From Clostridiaceae bacterium (lineage in GTDB: Bacteria > Bacillota > Clostridia > Lachnospirales > Lachnospiraceae): a stretch of 64,000 nucleotides of DNA. Location of the stretch: positions 16,843-80,842 of the forward strand of contig CAJSZV010000018.1 in the NCBI GenBank assembly GCA_910574345.1. Direction: 5' to 3'. The notes under the pieces were generated by a model. The model was given only the letters and a program-made list of their open reading frames with translations, ran no database searches and was not told where the DNA came from. A program made the translations under genes and the position numbers. Shown piece after piece: positions 26,238 to 35,401 of the stretch (positions are counted from its first letter, which is position 1; each line of letters starts with the position of its first letter).

Positions 26238-27527
26238 TTAATGAATAAAGTTAAGCAGAATTCCTGCAATTACCAGCACAACCGATCCTCCGATTCTGGA
26301 TGAATAAGAGGAGTAGGGAAGCAGTTCCATGCGGTCTGCCGCCGCCAGGGTAGCCAGGTCCCCTGTCTGGGCCATGTTGGACATGCAAAGCCCTGCAGCA
26401 ATGGCTGCTTCAACTTCATAAAGCCCCATAAAGTGTCCCACAATCCCTGCGCCCAGAGCTGCCCCGATTACAATTGCCAGTACCAATACCAGATAGACGG
26501 GATTCGTCAGGGCTTCAATGGTTTTGCCAATATCAATGTTAGAGATACCTATAGGAATTAAAGCCGCATAGAGAAGGTTTTTCGTCCATGTTCTGGACCA
26601 CTGGATGGCGCCGATCTCAAGGTGTTTAGGAAGCAGGCCAAATGCTTTGACCAGGGTCAGAATGATGATTAAGTAAACATAGGTATGCAGTCCTTTGTAG
26701 ACGAATTTGTTAATGATAAGGGCTGCCATGTAAGCGATCATAGCAATGTAAAATCCTGCGCCCAGGCCTTCATAGGTAATGGGTGATCCGTTAATCTCGT
26801 TATCCTCCTCCTCCAGTTCCCTGGCAAGTCCCGGATCTGCAATCTTAAGAATCTGCCCATTGCCTGTGAGTACAGGTTTCTTTTTCCCTATGCGGTTTAA
26901 GATGCCTCCTAAGATGATGGAAGCTACATTTCCGAGAACGACTGCCGGCATGAGTACAGAAAGGAGTGTCTCTGACTCTCCGCCAAAATGGCCGGAATAG
27001 ATTTGAGAAAGAGGCAGTGCGCCTGCACCTACGCCTCCTCCCATAATGGGGATAGCCAGGTTAAACAGAGCGTTCTTTCCGCCGTAACCGGTGACGGTTC
27101 CAATCAGAAATGCCAGGAAACATGACATGAAAAGGCCGCCTAATATGGATGGTAAAAACTTTAATGTTGATTTGATAATAATTTTTCTGGACAGTGATAA
27201 AATCGCGCCTGCTATCATGATGGATATGAAGAATGCGAAAAAATTAATATTATCCATAAAATTCTTCATAATATCCTTAAGCCCAGGCGGAAGAATTCCA
27301 AAATACATAAGCAAAGCGGGGCCAAACACACATAGAATAGGACCTCCTCCCATCCAGTCCCGGATAAAAGCTATCCTGTCGCCTGTTTCTCCGAACACAA
27401 TGCCAAGAACAAACATGAGTGAAAAACATCCTAAAAGGTCGCCGGGCAGTTTTTCCGTTAAGATCAATGGAATTACAGTTGCAAGCCCGATCACAAACGT
27501 CAGCCATCCTAAATTTTTCAATTTCAT
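26238..27527 (-). CDS. 2-hydroxycarboxylate (CitS/2HCT) family transporter
   Basis: A 429-residue membrane protein with about 11 hydrophobic segments and the 2HCT hallmarks: PIMGGGVGAGALPLSQIYS (first re-entrant loop, ~145-165) and the C-terminal half motif AAIAAGLCMSNMAQTGDLA. Family members carry citrate, malate, lactate or related 2-hydroxyacids by symport with Na+/H+ or exchange. First gene of the operon, with AAGGAAGG before its ATG. It defines the pathway input as a 2-hydroxy- or 2-oxocarboxylate. Confidence 0.92.
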   Translation of the reverse strand: MKLKNLGWLTFVIGLATVIPLILTEKLPGDLLGCFSLMFVLGIVFGETGDRIAFIRDWMGGGPILCVFGPALLMYFGILPPGLKDIMKNFMDNINFFAFFISIMIAGAILSLSRKIIIKSTLKFLPSILGGLFMSCFLAFLIGTVTGYGGKNALFNLAIPIMGGGVGAGALPLSQIYSGHFGGESETLLSVLMPAVVLGNVASIILGGILNRIGKKKPVLTGNGQILKIADPGLARELEEEDNEINGSPITYEGLGAGFYIAMIAYMAALIINKFVYKGLHTYVYLIIILTLVKAFGLLPKHLEIGAIQWSRTWTKNLLYAALIPIGISNIDIGKTIEALTNPVYLVLVLAIVIGAALGAGIVGHFMGLYEVEAAIAAGLCMSNMAQTGDLATLAAADRMELLPYSSYSSRIGGSVVLVIAGILLNFIH

Positions 27528-27626
27528 AGGAACCTTCCTTTCTCCTTTGAACTTCTGTCAGACAATAAACCTCTCCCTCTTGTAACCCTGCTGATTTTTT
27601 GTATTTTCTTTGTAATCACCTCCCGA

Positions 27627-27665
27627 AAGTTCTCTATACGAATTTTAAGTTCTTTATATGAACTT
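27627..27665. promoter_or_regulatory. Tandem palindromic operators, probably for IclR regulator
   Basis: Two 19-bp related sites 20 bp apart: 27647-27665 AAGTTCTTTATATGAACTT (arms AAGTTC/GAACTT) and 27627-27645 AAGTTCTCTATACGAATTT. They lie between the operon promoter and the transporter start, just after the expected transcription start, as for a repressor. The divergent IclR gene is the natural ligand. Confidence 0.6.
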
Positions 27666-27675
27666 ATGTGATTTT

Positions 27676-27704
27676 ATCTTACCTTTTTATTAATGGTTTG
27701 TCAA
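27676..27704 (-). promoter_or_regulatory. Promoter of the 2-oxoacid fermentation operon
   Basis: Minus-strand TTGACA (27704-27699), 17 bp, TAAGAT (27681-27676). The expected start near 27669 is immediately followed by the tandem operators. Confidence 0.55.
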
Positions 27705-27819
27705 TACCGGAATTATTATATTATTTTCTTAATACTTATGGATAAATATTCCAAGAAGGTTGCAACTCTGACCTCATTTTGTTATAACTATAATAGAAAA
27801 TCTGGAGAGGATAAAAATT

Positions 27820-28593
27820 GTGGAAAATACAACAAATGAACAGAATGAAAAATATATGCTTCAGTCCGTGACAAATGCACTGCGGATTATAGAGATTTTG
27901 GGAGAGTATAATTTTTTGACATTGACAGAGATAGCGGAGAAGCTGAGTCTGGGGAAAAGTTCGGTGTTCCGTTTGGTGGCTACCTTGGAGGCCAGAGGGT
28001 TTGTGAAAAAGGACAAGTATGGCCGATGCCGCCTGGGAATGAAGTTCTCCTACTTTGGCTCTGTAGTATTGGCAAGAATGGAGATTCTGCAGGCTTCCCG
28101 GCCATATCTGGAGGAACTTCAGAGAAATGTACGTGAGACCGTACATCTGGCCGTATGGGATGATGACTGGAATATTCGTTTTATTGACAAGATTGACGGG
28201 GCTATTGCCTTTCATATGAAGTCATTCGTAGGACTTCCAAAGGCCTGCTATTCCACGGCCACAGGGAAATCTATGCTGGCGTTTATGGGGGAAGAATTTA
28301 TCCGTGATTTTTTAAATCATGTGCCCTTGGTCTCCATAACTCCCCATACAATCACGGAATCATCAAGGCTGTTGGAATCTCTGGATGAGATTCGCTGTCA
28401 AGGTTATTGTCTGAGTGTAGAGGAAGATGAACTTGGTCTTACCTGTATCGGAGCGCCCGTCATTGACGCCAGTCAAAAGCCTGTTGCGGCTATTAGTATC
28501 TCCGGTCCTACGGTACGTATGATGGAACATGTTTCAGAATATCCCGGCCGGGTTATGGATACGGCAAAGATTATATCGGAAAGTATAAGTTAG
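27820..28593 (+). CDS. IclR-family transcriptional regulator
   Basis: A 257-residue regulator: N-terminal winged helix (LTEIAEKLSLGKSSVFRLVATLEARGFV, split over ~35-62) and the C-terminal IclR ligand domain (TATGKSMLAF, SVEEDELGLTCIGAPV). The start is GTG with GGAGAG 10 bases upstream. Divergent from the transporter/oxidoreductase operon with 292 bp between, so it very likely controls it in response to a pathway acid. The intergenic region holds the operators and promoter listed separately. Confidence 0.9.
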   Translation: MENTTNEQNEKYMLQSVTNALRIIEILGEYNFLTLTEIAEKLSLGKSSVFRLVATLEARGFVKKDKYGRCRLGMKFSYFGSVVLARMEILQASRPYLEELQRNVRETVHLAVWDDDWNIRFIDKIDGAIAFHMKSFVGLPKACYSTATGKSMLAFMGEEFIRDFLNHVPLVSITPHTITESSRLLESLDEIRCQGYCLSVEEDELGLTCIGAPVIDASQKPVAAISISGPTVRMMEHVSEYPGRVMDTAKIISESIS

Positions 28594-28606
28594 ACGGTGG
28601 TGAGCA

Positions 28607-28654
28607 AAATCCCCTGTGTGAAATCGCAGTTTTCAGATTTCACACAGGGGATTT
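28607..28654. terminator. Perfect 19-bp stem-loop after the IclR gene
   Basis: Arms 28607-28625 and 28636-28654 are perfectly complementary over 19 bp, loop 10 nt. It begins 14 bp after the IclR stop. The downstream T-run is weak (ATTTGT), so it may act as a terminator or transcript-end protector. Confidence 0.65.
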
Positions 28655-28673
28655 GTAATAGGAAAAGGCAATT

Positions 28674-28716
28674 TTACAAATTGGTAAAGACTTGGGGGCA
28701 TCGGTCAGGGTATAAT
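28674..28716 (+). promoter_or_regulatory. Regulated promoter of the two-component operon
   Basis: TTACA (28674-28678) and TAAAG (28685-28689) lie 11 bp apart, followed by -10 TATAAT (28711-28716) and no good -35. This direct-repeat spacing is typical of OmpR-family operators. The same block recurs before the downstream lipoprotein gene, indicating autoregulation. Confidence 0.6.
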
Positions 28717-28811
28717 ATCTGCAGGACAGGCAGACAGCGCGGCGGCTTCGCAGAGTATCCCGGAAACGCCGGTCAGGCACAAAGGATTTTGGAAAGAAAA
28801 GGGGTTTACAG

Positions 28812-29504
28812 ATGAGAGATAAGATACTGGTGATTGAGGATGACATGGATATTTCCAATTTGATCTGCATGAATCTGGAGGCGGCAGGATATGAGACAAA
28901 ACCTGTGTATGACGGGAACCAGGCAGTGGAACAAATTGAAAAGGGGGAAGATTATGATCTGGCTCTTCTCGATCTGATGCTGCCCGGAAGAGATGGATTT
29001 TCTCTCATAGAGCCCCTTGCCGGCCATGGGATTCCGGTGATCTGTCTGACGGCAAAAGGGGATGTGGTCAGTAAAGTACAGGGGCTGAAAATGGGAGCTG
29101 AGGATTATATGGTGAAGCCTTTTGAAATCCTGGAGCTTTTGGTCCGCATGGAGAAAGTCCTTGCCAGAACGGGAAAAGGGGGAAAGGTGCTGTGTTTTCG
29201 GGAACTTCAGGTGGATATGAAGAGCCGCAGAGTCTATGAGGGCGGAAAGGAGATCGTCTTAAAGCCTATGGAATTCAGGCTTCTTGTGGTATTTCTCCAG
29301 AACCGCAATGTGATGCTGCCCAGGAACAGACTTCTTGATCTGGTGTGGGGAGAGGAATTTTTAGGGGAATCCAGAACGGTAGATGTCCATGTGGCAAAGC
29401 TTCGGAAAAAATTAAAAGCCTGTGAAGCCATTGTCACAGTGCCCAGAGGCGGATATCTCTTCGAGGATGATGAGACCACGGGAAGGGGCAAGGGAAGGCG
29501 ATGA
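28812..29504 (+). CDS. OmpR-family response regulator
   Basis: A 230-residue regulator: receiver domain with acidic pair D10-D11, phospho-acceptor D54 (LLDLMLPG), Thr in CLTAKG and Lys-Pro in DYMVKPF, then a winged-helix output (~130-222) with VDVHVAKLRKKL and the wing VPRGGYLF. It overlaps its sensor kinase by ATGA. Probable target sites are the 11-bp direct repeats upstream of its own operon and of the lipoprotein gene. Confidence 0.94.
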   Translation: MRDKILVIEDDMDISNLICMNLEAAGYETKPVYDGNQAVEQIEKGEDYDLALLDLMLPGRDGFSLIEPLAGHGIPVICLTAKGDVVSKVQGLKMGAEDYMVKPFEILELLVRMEKVLARTGKGGKVLCFRELQVDMKSRRVYEGGKEIVLKPMEFRLLVVFLQNRNVMLPRNRLLDLVWGEEFLGESRTVDVHVAKLRKKLKACEAIVTVPRGGYLFEDDETTGRGKGRR

Positions 29505-30889
29505 GAATTCGAACAAAACTTATGGGCCTCATGGCAGGCGTGCTCTTTGGCGCCTGTGCATTTTGCGGAGTGTTTGCGGTGAATCAATATATGAATGCCA
29601 GCGTCAGGAAACTGGCGGATATTGAACAGGGGAAGCTTGAGCTGGCGGAGAGGGCATTTTCCCAGGTGGGAACCAGGGAGGATTTTGATAAAATGGGGGA
29701 AGAGGCCAGGGACGCTTATCTGCGGTATCAGTTTGAGCGCTGTTATGACAAGGGATATGCTCTTTTAAAAGGAGAGAAATGCATAAAGAATATGACGGAT
29801 TATGACATAAGGGCTCCCCATGCCCTTGGAGACGAGTATGCGGTTCAAAAACTGGGAGAGAGCTATCTTTTAATCATGAAAAAAGAACTTCCTTTTCTGG
29901 AGGATTACTGGGTCATGTCCGTGCAGGATATTACATCCACATGGGAGGAAGGAAAGGAGCAGGCCGGAAAGTATGGGGAGGTCTTCCTTTTGGTGTTCGC
30001 ATGTTCCGTGGCTGCGGCTGCTGCCGTGCTCCGTCATATGCTGAAGGCCCTGGAAGAACTGCGGGCGCAGGCGGAGCGGATTAAGGACGGGGATTTTGAC
30101 AAGAAGGTGGTTCTGACATCAAAGGATGAGTTAAAAGAACTTTCGGACAGCCTGAACCTTATGTCTGATCAGCTTCAGGAGCAGATAGAAGATCTGCAGT
30201 TCCTTCTGGGAGCCATGGCTCACGAGATGAAGACGCCTCTGACCAGTATTATGGGATATGCCGACTCCCTTCTTCATGTGCGACTTAGCGAGAAGCAGAG
30301 GGAACAGTCCCTGGAGGTAATCCGCCGCTGTGCAGGCAGGCTTGATCAGATGTCCGGGAAGCTTATGCAGCTGGCAGGGCTTTATGAAAATGAAGAGATT
30401 GAGAGACAAACCCTTGACCTGGCACGTGTAGTGCAGTGGGTTTATGAGGAAAACAGAGAGATATGCAGGGAGAAGGGAATTGATTTTCAGGTATCCACGG
30501 AAGGGCCTGGAGGGAAGATGGAGGTGCAGGGGGATAAGATGCTTCTGGCAAGCCTTTTTAACAACCTGGTCTCCAACAGCATCAAGGCCCTGGAGGATTC
30601 CGGAAAGATTCAGGTTATATTGATGCCGGAACAAAGCGCCGTCTGCGTCAGGGACAATGGGTGCGGAATCCCGGAAGAAGACATCCCCCACGTGACAAAG
30701 GCGTTTTATATGGTGGATAAGTCCAGGAGCCGCAGGCAGCAGGGAGCTGGGCTGGGTCTTGCATTGGCACAGAGGATTGTCCTGGCCCATGGAGCCCATA
30801 TGAAGATTGAAAGCCGTGTGGGAGCGGGAACTGCTGTGACAGTCTTTTTTTTGCGTCTGCCTGAGAGGAGCGGGGATTTTACAGCCTGA
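29501..30889 (+). CDS. Sensor histidine kinase
   Basis: A 462-residue membrane kinase: TM1 (~5-26), extracellular region of ~130 residues, TM2 (~160-180), HAMP (IKDGDFDKKV), HisKA with H241 (MAHEMKTPLTSIMGY), HATPase with N-box LFNNLVSNSIKAL, G1 VRDNGCGIP and G2 QQGAGLGLALAQRI. Partner of the preceding regulator. The extracellular signal is unknown; the downstream lipoprotein may be the controlled output. Confidence 0.93.
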   Translation: MRIRTKLMGLMAGVLFGACAFCGVFAVNQYMNASVRKLADIEQGKLELAERAFSQVGTREDFDKMGEEARDAYLRYQFERCYDKGYALLKGEKCIKNMTDYDIRAPHALGDEYAVQKLGESYLLIMKKELPFLEDYWVMSVQDITSTWEEGKEQAGKYGEVFLLVFACSVAAAAAVLRHMLKALEELRAQAERIKDGDFDKKVVLTSKDELKELSDSLNLMSDQLQEQIEDLQFLLGAMAHEMKTPLTSIMGYADSLLHVRLSEKQREQSLEVIRRCAGRLDQMSGKLMQLAGLYENEEIERQTLDLARVVQWVYEENREICREKGIDFQVSTEGPGGKMEVQGDKMLLASLFNNLVSNSIKALEDSGKIQVILMPEQSAVCVRDNGCGIPEEDIPHVTKAFYMVDKSRSRRQQGAGLGLALAQRIVLAHGAHMKIESRVGAGTAVTVFFLRLPERSGDFTA

Positions 30890-30903
30890 GAGAAGGAGTG
30901 AAT

Positions 30904-30956
30904 TTACAAATTGGTTACAGGACGGTAAAGATTCGAGATGAAGGAAGGGGTATCAT
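30904..30956 (+). promoter_or_regulatory. Regulated promoter of the lipoprotein gene
   Basis: TTACA (30904-30908), TTACA (30915-30919) and TAAAG (30926-30930) at exact 11-bp steps, then -10 TATCAT (30951-30956). The last two repeats sit 36 and 25 bp ahead of the -10, almost the same as in the two-component promoter (37 and 26 bp). Confidence 0.6.
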
Positions 30957-30971
30957 AGGGGAGATAAATCA

Positions 30972-32294
30972 ATGAATGGAGGGATAGATTTGAAGAGGAC
31001 ACAGGAAGGAAAGCGGGAGAACAGGATGAGGGGGCCGGCGGTATTTCTTACAGGGATGATTCTGTGGATTATGGCAGGCTGTGTGGGCCAGACGGATACT
31101 CTCATTGTCTCAGAAACTACTGAAAACTTTCGGCCGGACGGAGACGGGTACGAGGAAAGCCCTGATACGGGCGGAGAGACGAAAGGAAGCCCGGAACAGA
31201 GAATGACAGTCAGGGAGCAGGCAAAGGTGCCGGAAACTTATATGCCGGACATCCGGGGGAAGGAGATAACCGTTGGCGGAAATGCGGAAGTAGAGGTGCC
31301 GGAGGAGACCGGAATTTTTGCGGCGGAGGTACGATATGCACCATATACAGAAGAAGAACTGGAGAAGATAAAAGAAGTTTTAAAGGGGGAGACGGGAATT
31401 GGGGAATGGTCTTTGCAGAGCCGGGATAATCCTGGGACTTACATGTCGCCGGATAAAGCATACAATCTCAGTCTGGCTGCGGGAGACGAAAGAACCATGC
31501 CTGCGGTATGGCTGACTTGTGTCGATATGATCGACGGCAGCAGCGGAGGCGGGGAAGAAGATGATCTTTCCGGTTTTTCCATGACGGAAGATGAGAGGGA
31601 AAAGTTTCAGCATGAGATGGAAGACAGGGCGGAAAGGGTAATGGAAGAAATGGGAATGGAGGATTTTTATTTGGCGGATGTGCGCTGGAGGCAGCTTTCG
31701 GCCAGAGAGAATTACTCCTGGTCCCTGTCAGGGCAGTACGGGATGCGGCTGTATTACCGGAGGAAGATTGGGGGCATGGAGCTTGTAAACGGTGAGGAAA
31801 GATATGCTGTATCGAAACCCCTTGCCCCGGCTCAGTACGTGGAATTTCTGTATGGGGAGGATGGAAGGCTTTTGGCCGTAAAAAATATCGGAAGGGAGCA
31901 CATTAAAGTTACATCGGCCTACACAGGTTTTCTCCTGCCTTTTTCTTCTGTCTGTCAGGTCTTTGAGCAGTGCATGTCTTATCTGCCGCAGCAGGAACTG
32001 CCTGTCCTGACTGAAGAACATCCGGGAGCAGTCCCCCACCTCTATCTTACCGTAAAGTCAGTGAAACTGGCTTACTGCCTGGGGTATGAGGAATGGGATT
32101 TGGAGGCTTATGGGGTTGGCAGCGGAATCGGGAAATTAGTTCCTGTGTGGATCTTTTATGGAACCGCCCACATGGGATATGAGGATCGGAACAAAACGGA
32201 GCTTGGAATTCCGCGGACTCCCATAAACGGGGGGAGGAAAGAACTTCTTCTTATGATCAACGCAGAGGATGGGACCATCTACGGGCGTCAATAA
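30972..32294 (+). CDS. Putative lipoprotein, DUF6034-like
   Basis: A 440-residue protein with a hydrophobic stretch ending in lipobox IMAGC, then an acidic, low-complexity linker and a large extracellular domain of no function known to me; it resembles DUF6034 proteins from memory. GGGGAG precedes the ATG at 30972; a second ATG at 31026 also has GGGAG and would give a shorter signal peptide. It has its own promoter with the same operator repeats as the two-component genes just upstream, so it is probably part of their regulon and may act at the cell surface. Confidence 0.65.
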   Translation: MNGGIDLKRTQEGKRENRMRGPAVFLTGMILWIMAGCVGQTDTLIVSETTENFRPDGDGYEESPDTGGETKGSPEQRMTVREQAKVPETYMPDIRGKEITVGGNAEVEVPEETGIFAAEVRYAPYTEEELEKIKEVLKGETGIGEWSLQSRDNPGTYMSPDKAYNLSLAAGDERTMPAVWLTCVDMIDGSSGGGEEDDLSGFSMTEDEREKFQHEMEDRAERVMEEMGMEDFYLADVRWRQLSARENYSWSLSGQYGMRLYYRRKIGGMELVNGEERYAVSKPLAPAQYVEFLYGEDGRLLAVKNIGREHIKVTSAYTGFLLPFSSVCQVFEQCMSYLPQQELPVLTEEHPGAVPHLYLTVKSVKLAYCLGYEEWDLEAYGVGSGIGKLVPVWIFYGTAHMGYEDRNKTELGIPRTPINGGRKELLLMINAEDGTIYGRQ

Positions 32295-32388
32295 ACCTTT
32301 TGGATGGAGGAATTGCCTGAAAATGGTTGCCATTTGGCTCAAATCTGTTACCATAAAAGAAGGAAGATCATGTGAGGAGGCATAAACC

Positions 32389-33297
32389 ATGGAAATCAGG
32401 GTTCTTCGATATTTTCTTACCGTGGTCCGGGAAGAGGGAATCAACCGGGCGGCGGAAGTCCTTCATATTACCCAGCCCACTTTAAGCCGTCAGCTTTCCG
32501 GGCTGGAGGAGGAGATGGGGGTGAAGCTTTTTGACAGAGGGGCAAGGAAGATTACCCTCACCAGGGAGGGGATGCTCTTAAAACGGCGGGCCGAGGAGAT
32601 CCTGTCTCTGGTTCATAAGACGGAAAAAGAACTGATGGAACAGGAGGAATTAATAGACGGGAAGATCACTATAGGATGCGGGGAACTGGCAGCGGTTCAG
32701 ATTCTTCCCCGCCTGTTCAAAACCTTCAGCGAAAAATATCCTCTCGTCACCTATGACCTGTTTACGGCCAGTGCCGATTTGGTGAAGGAGCAGATGGAAA
32801 AGGGGCTGACGGATATCGGTATTCTGCTGGAGCCCATTGATGTGGAGAAATTTGACTTTATCCGTCTCCATCAGAAGGAGCGGTGGGTGGTTCTCATGAG
32901 GCCTGACGATCCCCTGGCGGAAAAGGAGGGCGTGTCGGCAAAGGATCTGGAGGGCCGGTCCCTAAGCCTTCCCCGGCGGCTCAATGTCCAGAACGAGGTG
33001 GCCAGCTGGTTCGGTGATTCTTTTTCCAGACTCCACGTCCTTTTCACAAGCAATTTACCTACCAATGCCGCCATTATGGTCCAGAGCGGTCTGGCCAATG
33101 CCATAACGGTGGAGGGAGCCCTGCCTTTCTGGGATAAAAAGAACGTGATATACCGGCCGCTGTATCCGGAACTCTCCGCCAGCAGTGTCCTGGCCTGGAG
33201 AAAACAACAGATGTTTGGTCCAGCAGTGACCAGGTTTATTGACCATGTGAAGGGAAATCTTAACCAAAAGGAAACGGGTAGGAGAGCGGTTGATTAG
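32389..33297 (+). CDS. LysR-family transcriptional regulator
   Basis: A 302-residue regulator: N-terminal winged helix (EIRVLRYFLTVVREEGINRAA and TQPTLSRQLSGLEEEMG, ~2-48) and a periplasmic-binding-like effector domain. GAGGAGG lies 9 bases before the ATG. It is followed on the same strand by a MATE transporter, a common target of such regulators. Confidence 0.93.
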   Translation: MEIRVLRYFLTVVREEGINRAAEVLHITQPTLSRQLSGLEEEMGVKLFDRGARKITLTREGMLLKRRAEEILSLVHKTEKELMEQEELIDGKITIGCGELAAVQILPRLFKTFSEKYPLVTYDLFTASADLVKEQMEKGLTDIGILLEPIDVEKFDFIRLHQKERWVVLMRPDDPLAEKEGVSAKDLEGRSLSLPRRLNVQNEVASWFGDSFSRLHVLFTSNLPTNAAIMVQSGLANAITVEGALPFWDKKNVIYRPLYPELSASSVLAWRKQQMFGPAVTRFIDHVKGNLNQKETGRRAVD

Positions 33298-33410
33298 TAG
33301 TATATGCCTTAAAAGCATAACTCATCCATAATAAGCAAGTATTTGATATGGAGCACAGGTTCAGGTATAATGGGAGCATAGATAAGATTACATCAGGAGG
33401 GGATGGAGCT

Positions 33411-34736
33411 ATGTTCTCAAATAAAGATTTAAAAGAGTTGATTCTTCCGCTGTTTATGGAGCAGCTTCTGGTCATGCTGGTGGGAGTTGCGGATACCTTT
33501 GTGGTGAGCTACGCGGGGGAGGCCGCTGTGTCAGGAGTATCCTTAGTCAATGCCTTTAACACCATTTTCATCTATCTTTTCACGGCTCTTGCTTCAGGAG
33601 GGGCCGTAGTGATCAGCCAATATATCGGCAGGAAAGAACATGACATGGCAGGCGGGGCATCCAGCCAGCTGCTTATGGTGTCAGGAGTATTTTCTCTTGT
33701 CATGGGTGCGGCGGTTCTCTTTGGAAACGAATCCCTGATGAGACTCATGTTTGGACGGGTGGAGGCTCAGGTTATGGAAGCCTGTGTGACATATCTTAGG
33801 ATTTCCGCCTATTCCTACCCGGCCATAGCCGTCTATAATGCGGGGGCGGCAATGTACCGGAGTCTGGGAAAGACTTCCACAACTATGTATCTGTCCATTG
33901 TTTCCAATGTGATCAATGTAGTAGGGAATCTCATAGGTGTCTTTGTCTTAAAGGCCGGCGTGGCCGGTGTGGCCTATCCCTCCCTTATAGCCAGGGCGGT
34001 ATCTGCTGCGGTCATTACGGTTCTGTGCTTTTCGGCGAAGAACCCGGTTAGATATAGGGTCAGAGACATTTTCCGGTGGGACAGAGGGCTGCTTGGGAAG
34101 ATTCTTAAGATCGCGGTTCCCAACGGCATGGAAAGCGGCGTGTTCCAGCTGGTGAAGGTAGCCTTAAGCAGTGTGGCGGCTCTCTTTGGCACTTACCAGA
34201 TCGCGGCCAACGGTGTGGCCCAGAGTATCTGGAGCATGGCGGCTTTGGTGGGTGTTACCATGGGCCCTGTGTTCATCACGGTGATCGGTCAGTGCATGGG
34301 GGCGGGAGATCGGGAAGCGGCGGAATTGTATTTTCGGAAACTGACTAAGATTTCCGTGGTCTGCGCCGCACTGTGGAACGGCCTGATCCTGGCTGTGACT
34401 CCCATACTCATGAGATTTTATGCTCTGGATGAGGAGGTAAAAAGGCTGGTGATTCTCCTTGTACTGATTCACAATGTGTTCAATGCAGTGGCTCATCCAT
34501 TTTCCGACCCACTGGGAAAAGGGCTGAGGGCAGCGGGAGATATCTCATTTTCTACGGGTGTCTCTCTGTTTACCACCTTGGGAGTACGCCTTGTGTTCTC
34601 CCTGCTTTTGGGAATCGGACTGCACATGGGAGTGGTGGGAATCGCCCTGGCCATGTGCCTGGACTGGACTGTCCGCGGAATTATCTTCTGGAGGCGGTTT
34701 AGGACGGGAAGATGGAAAGAGTTCCGGGTAATCTGA
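33411..34736 (+). CDS. MATE-family efflux transporter
   Basis: A 441-residue membrane protein with 12 hydrophobic segments in two similar halves. Start 33411 is chosen for AGGAGGGG 8 bases upstream. Family blocks LPLFMEQLLVMLVGVADTF near the N-terminus and AVPNGMESGVFQLVKVALS in the second half are typical. Exports drugs or metabolites by Na+ or H+ antiport. The convergent TetR gene ends 5 bp beyond its stop. Confidence 0.93.
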   Translation: MFSNKDLKELILPLFMEQLLVMLVGVADTFVVSYAGEAAVSGVSLVNAFNTIFIYLFTALASGGAVVISQYIGRKEHDMAGGASSQLLMVSGVFSLVMGAAVLFGNESLMRLMFGRVEAQVMEACVTYLRISAYSYPAIAVYNAGAAMYRSLGKTSTTMYLSIVSNVINVVGNLIGVFVLKAGVAGVAYPSLIARAVSAAVITVLCFSAKNPVRYRVRDIFRWDRGLLGKILKIAVPNGMESGVFQLVKVALSSVAALFGTYQIAANGVAQSIWSMAALVGVTMGPVFITVIGQCMGAGDREAAELYFRKLTKISVVCAALWNGLILAVTPILMRFYALDEEVKRLVILLVLIHNVFNAVAHPFSDPLGKGLRAAGDISFSTGVSLFTTLGVRLVFSLLLGIGLHMGVVGIALAMCLDWTVRGIIFWRRFRTGRWKEFRVI

Positions 34737-34741
34737 ACCAT

Positions 34742-35365
34742 TCAGGGTTTTACAAGTGAGAAATCCGGGCAGGGAAGGTTCAGAGTTTTATATTCTTCCC
34801 GCCCCTTCTCCGACAGGCAGGGAAGAATAATGCTCCAGAAGCAATACAGCGACAGTGTCTCACCTTCTGCTTCCTGTGTCTGGTAAAAATCCGGCAGGCC
34901 ATGGATCATGAATGTCATAATGATACTTATGATTCCATGGTACTGCAGGGAAAATTCTTTTTTCAACAACTGTTTCTCCACAAACTCGTCAAAGGCATCT
35001 CTTAAGGCTTCATGGAGATCCATCAGCACATGAAGCTGCATTTTATAAATAGTCGGACATATCTGAGACAACTCCACATAATGTTTAAAATAATACGGAC
35101 GGCGGTTTTTCTGGTTGATAACATCCAGAAAGAACTGATTTAATTCTTTGAGCGATCGGGGAGCTTTTAATTTCTCATAACGTTCATGTTCTTTGAGAAT
35201 GATTGCTTCGATCAGTTCTTCCTTTTTCTTATAATGATAGGTCAGATTGCCCACGCTGATGTTTAGCGCCGCGGCAATGTCCCGCATGGAAGTGCCATGG
35301 AATCCTTTTTCCGTGAATAAATGACGGGCCGTGTCCAGAATGGTTTGTTTCATATCGGAACCCAT
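34742..35365 (-). CDS. TetR-family transcriptional regulator
   Basis: A 207-residue regulator: N-terminal helix-turn-helix (TSMRDIAAALNISVGNLTYHYKKKEEL split, ~25-50) and a helical ligand domain. Start 35365 selected for CAGGAG 10 bases upstream. Divergent from a ferredoxin and an AEC-type transporter; the shared intergenic region carries two operator-like palindromes, the larger of which overlaps promoters in both directions, so it probably represses itself and the neighbours. Confidence 0.92.
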   Translation of the reverse strand: MGSDMKQTILDTARHLFTEKGFHGTSMRDIAAALNISVGNLTYHYKKKEELIEAIILKEHERYEKLKAPRSLKELNQFFLDVINQKNRRPYYFKHYVELSQICPTIYKMQLHVLMDLHEALRDAFDEFVEKQLLKKEFSLQYHGIISIIMTFMIHGLPDFYQTQEAEGETLSLYCFWSIILPCLSEKGREEYKTLNLPCPDFSLVKP

Positions 35366-35401
35366 ATATTTCTCACTCCTGTATTTTTTATATTGGCGAT
35401 G

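Noticed and set aside
28597..28815. 72-codon frame between the IclR and response regulator genes
   Set aside because: It spans the perfect 19-bp stem-loop and the regulated promoter and resembles no protein; regulatory sequence explains the region.
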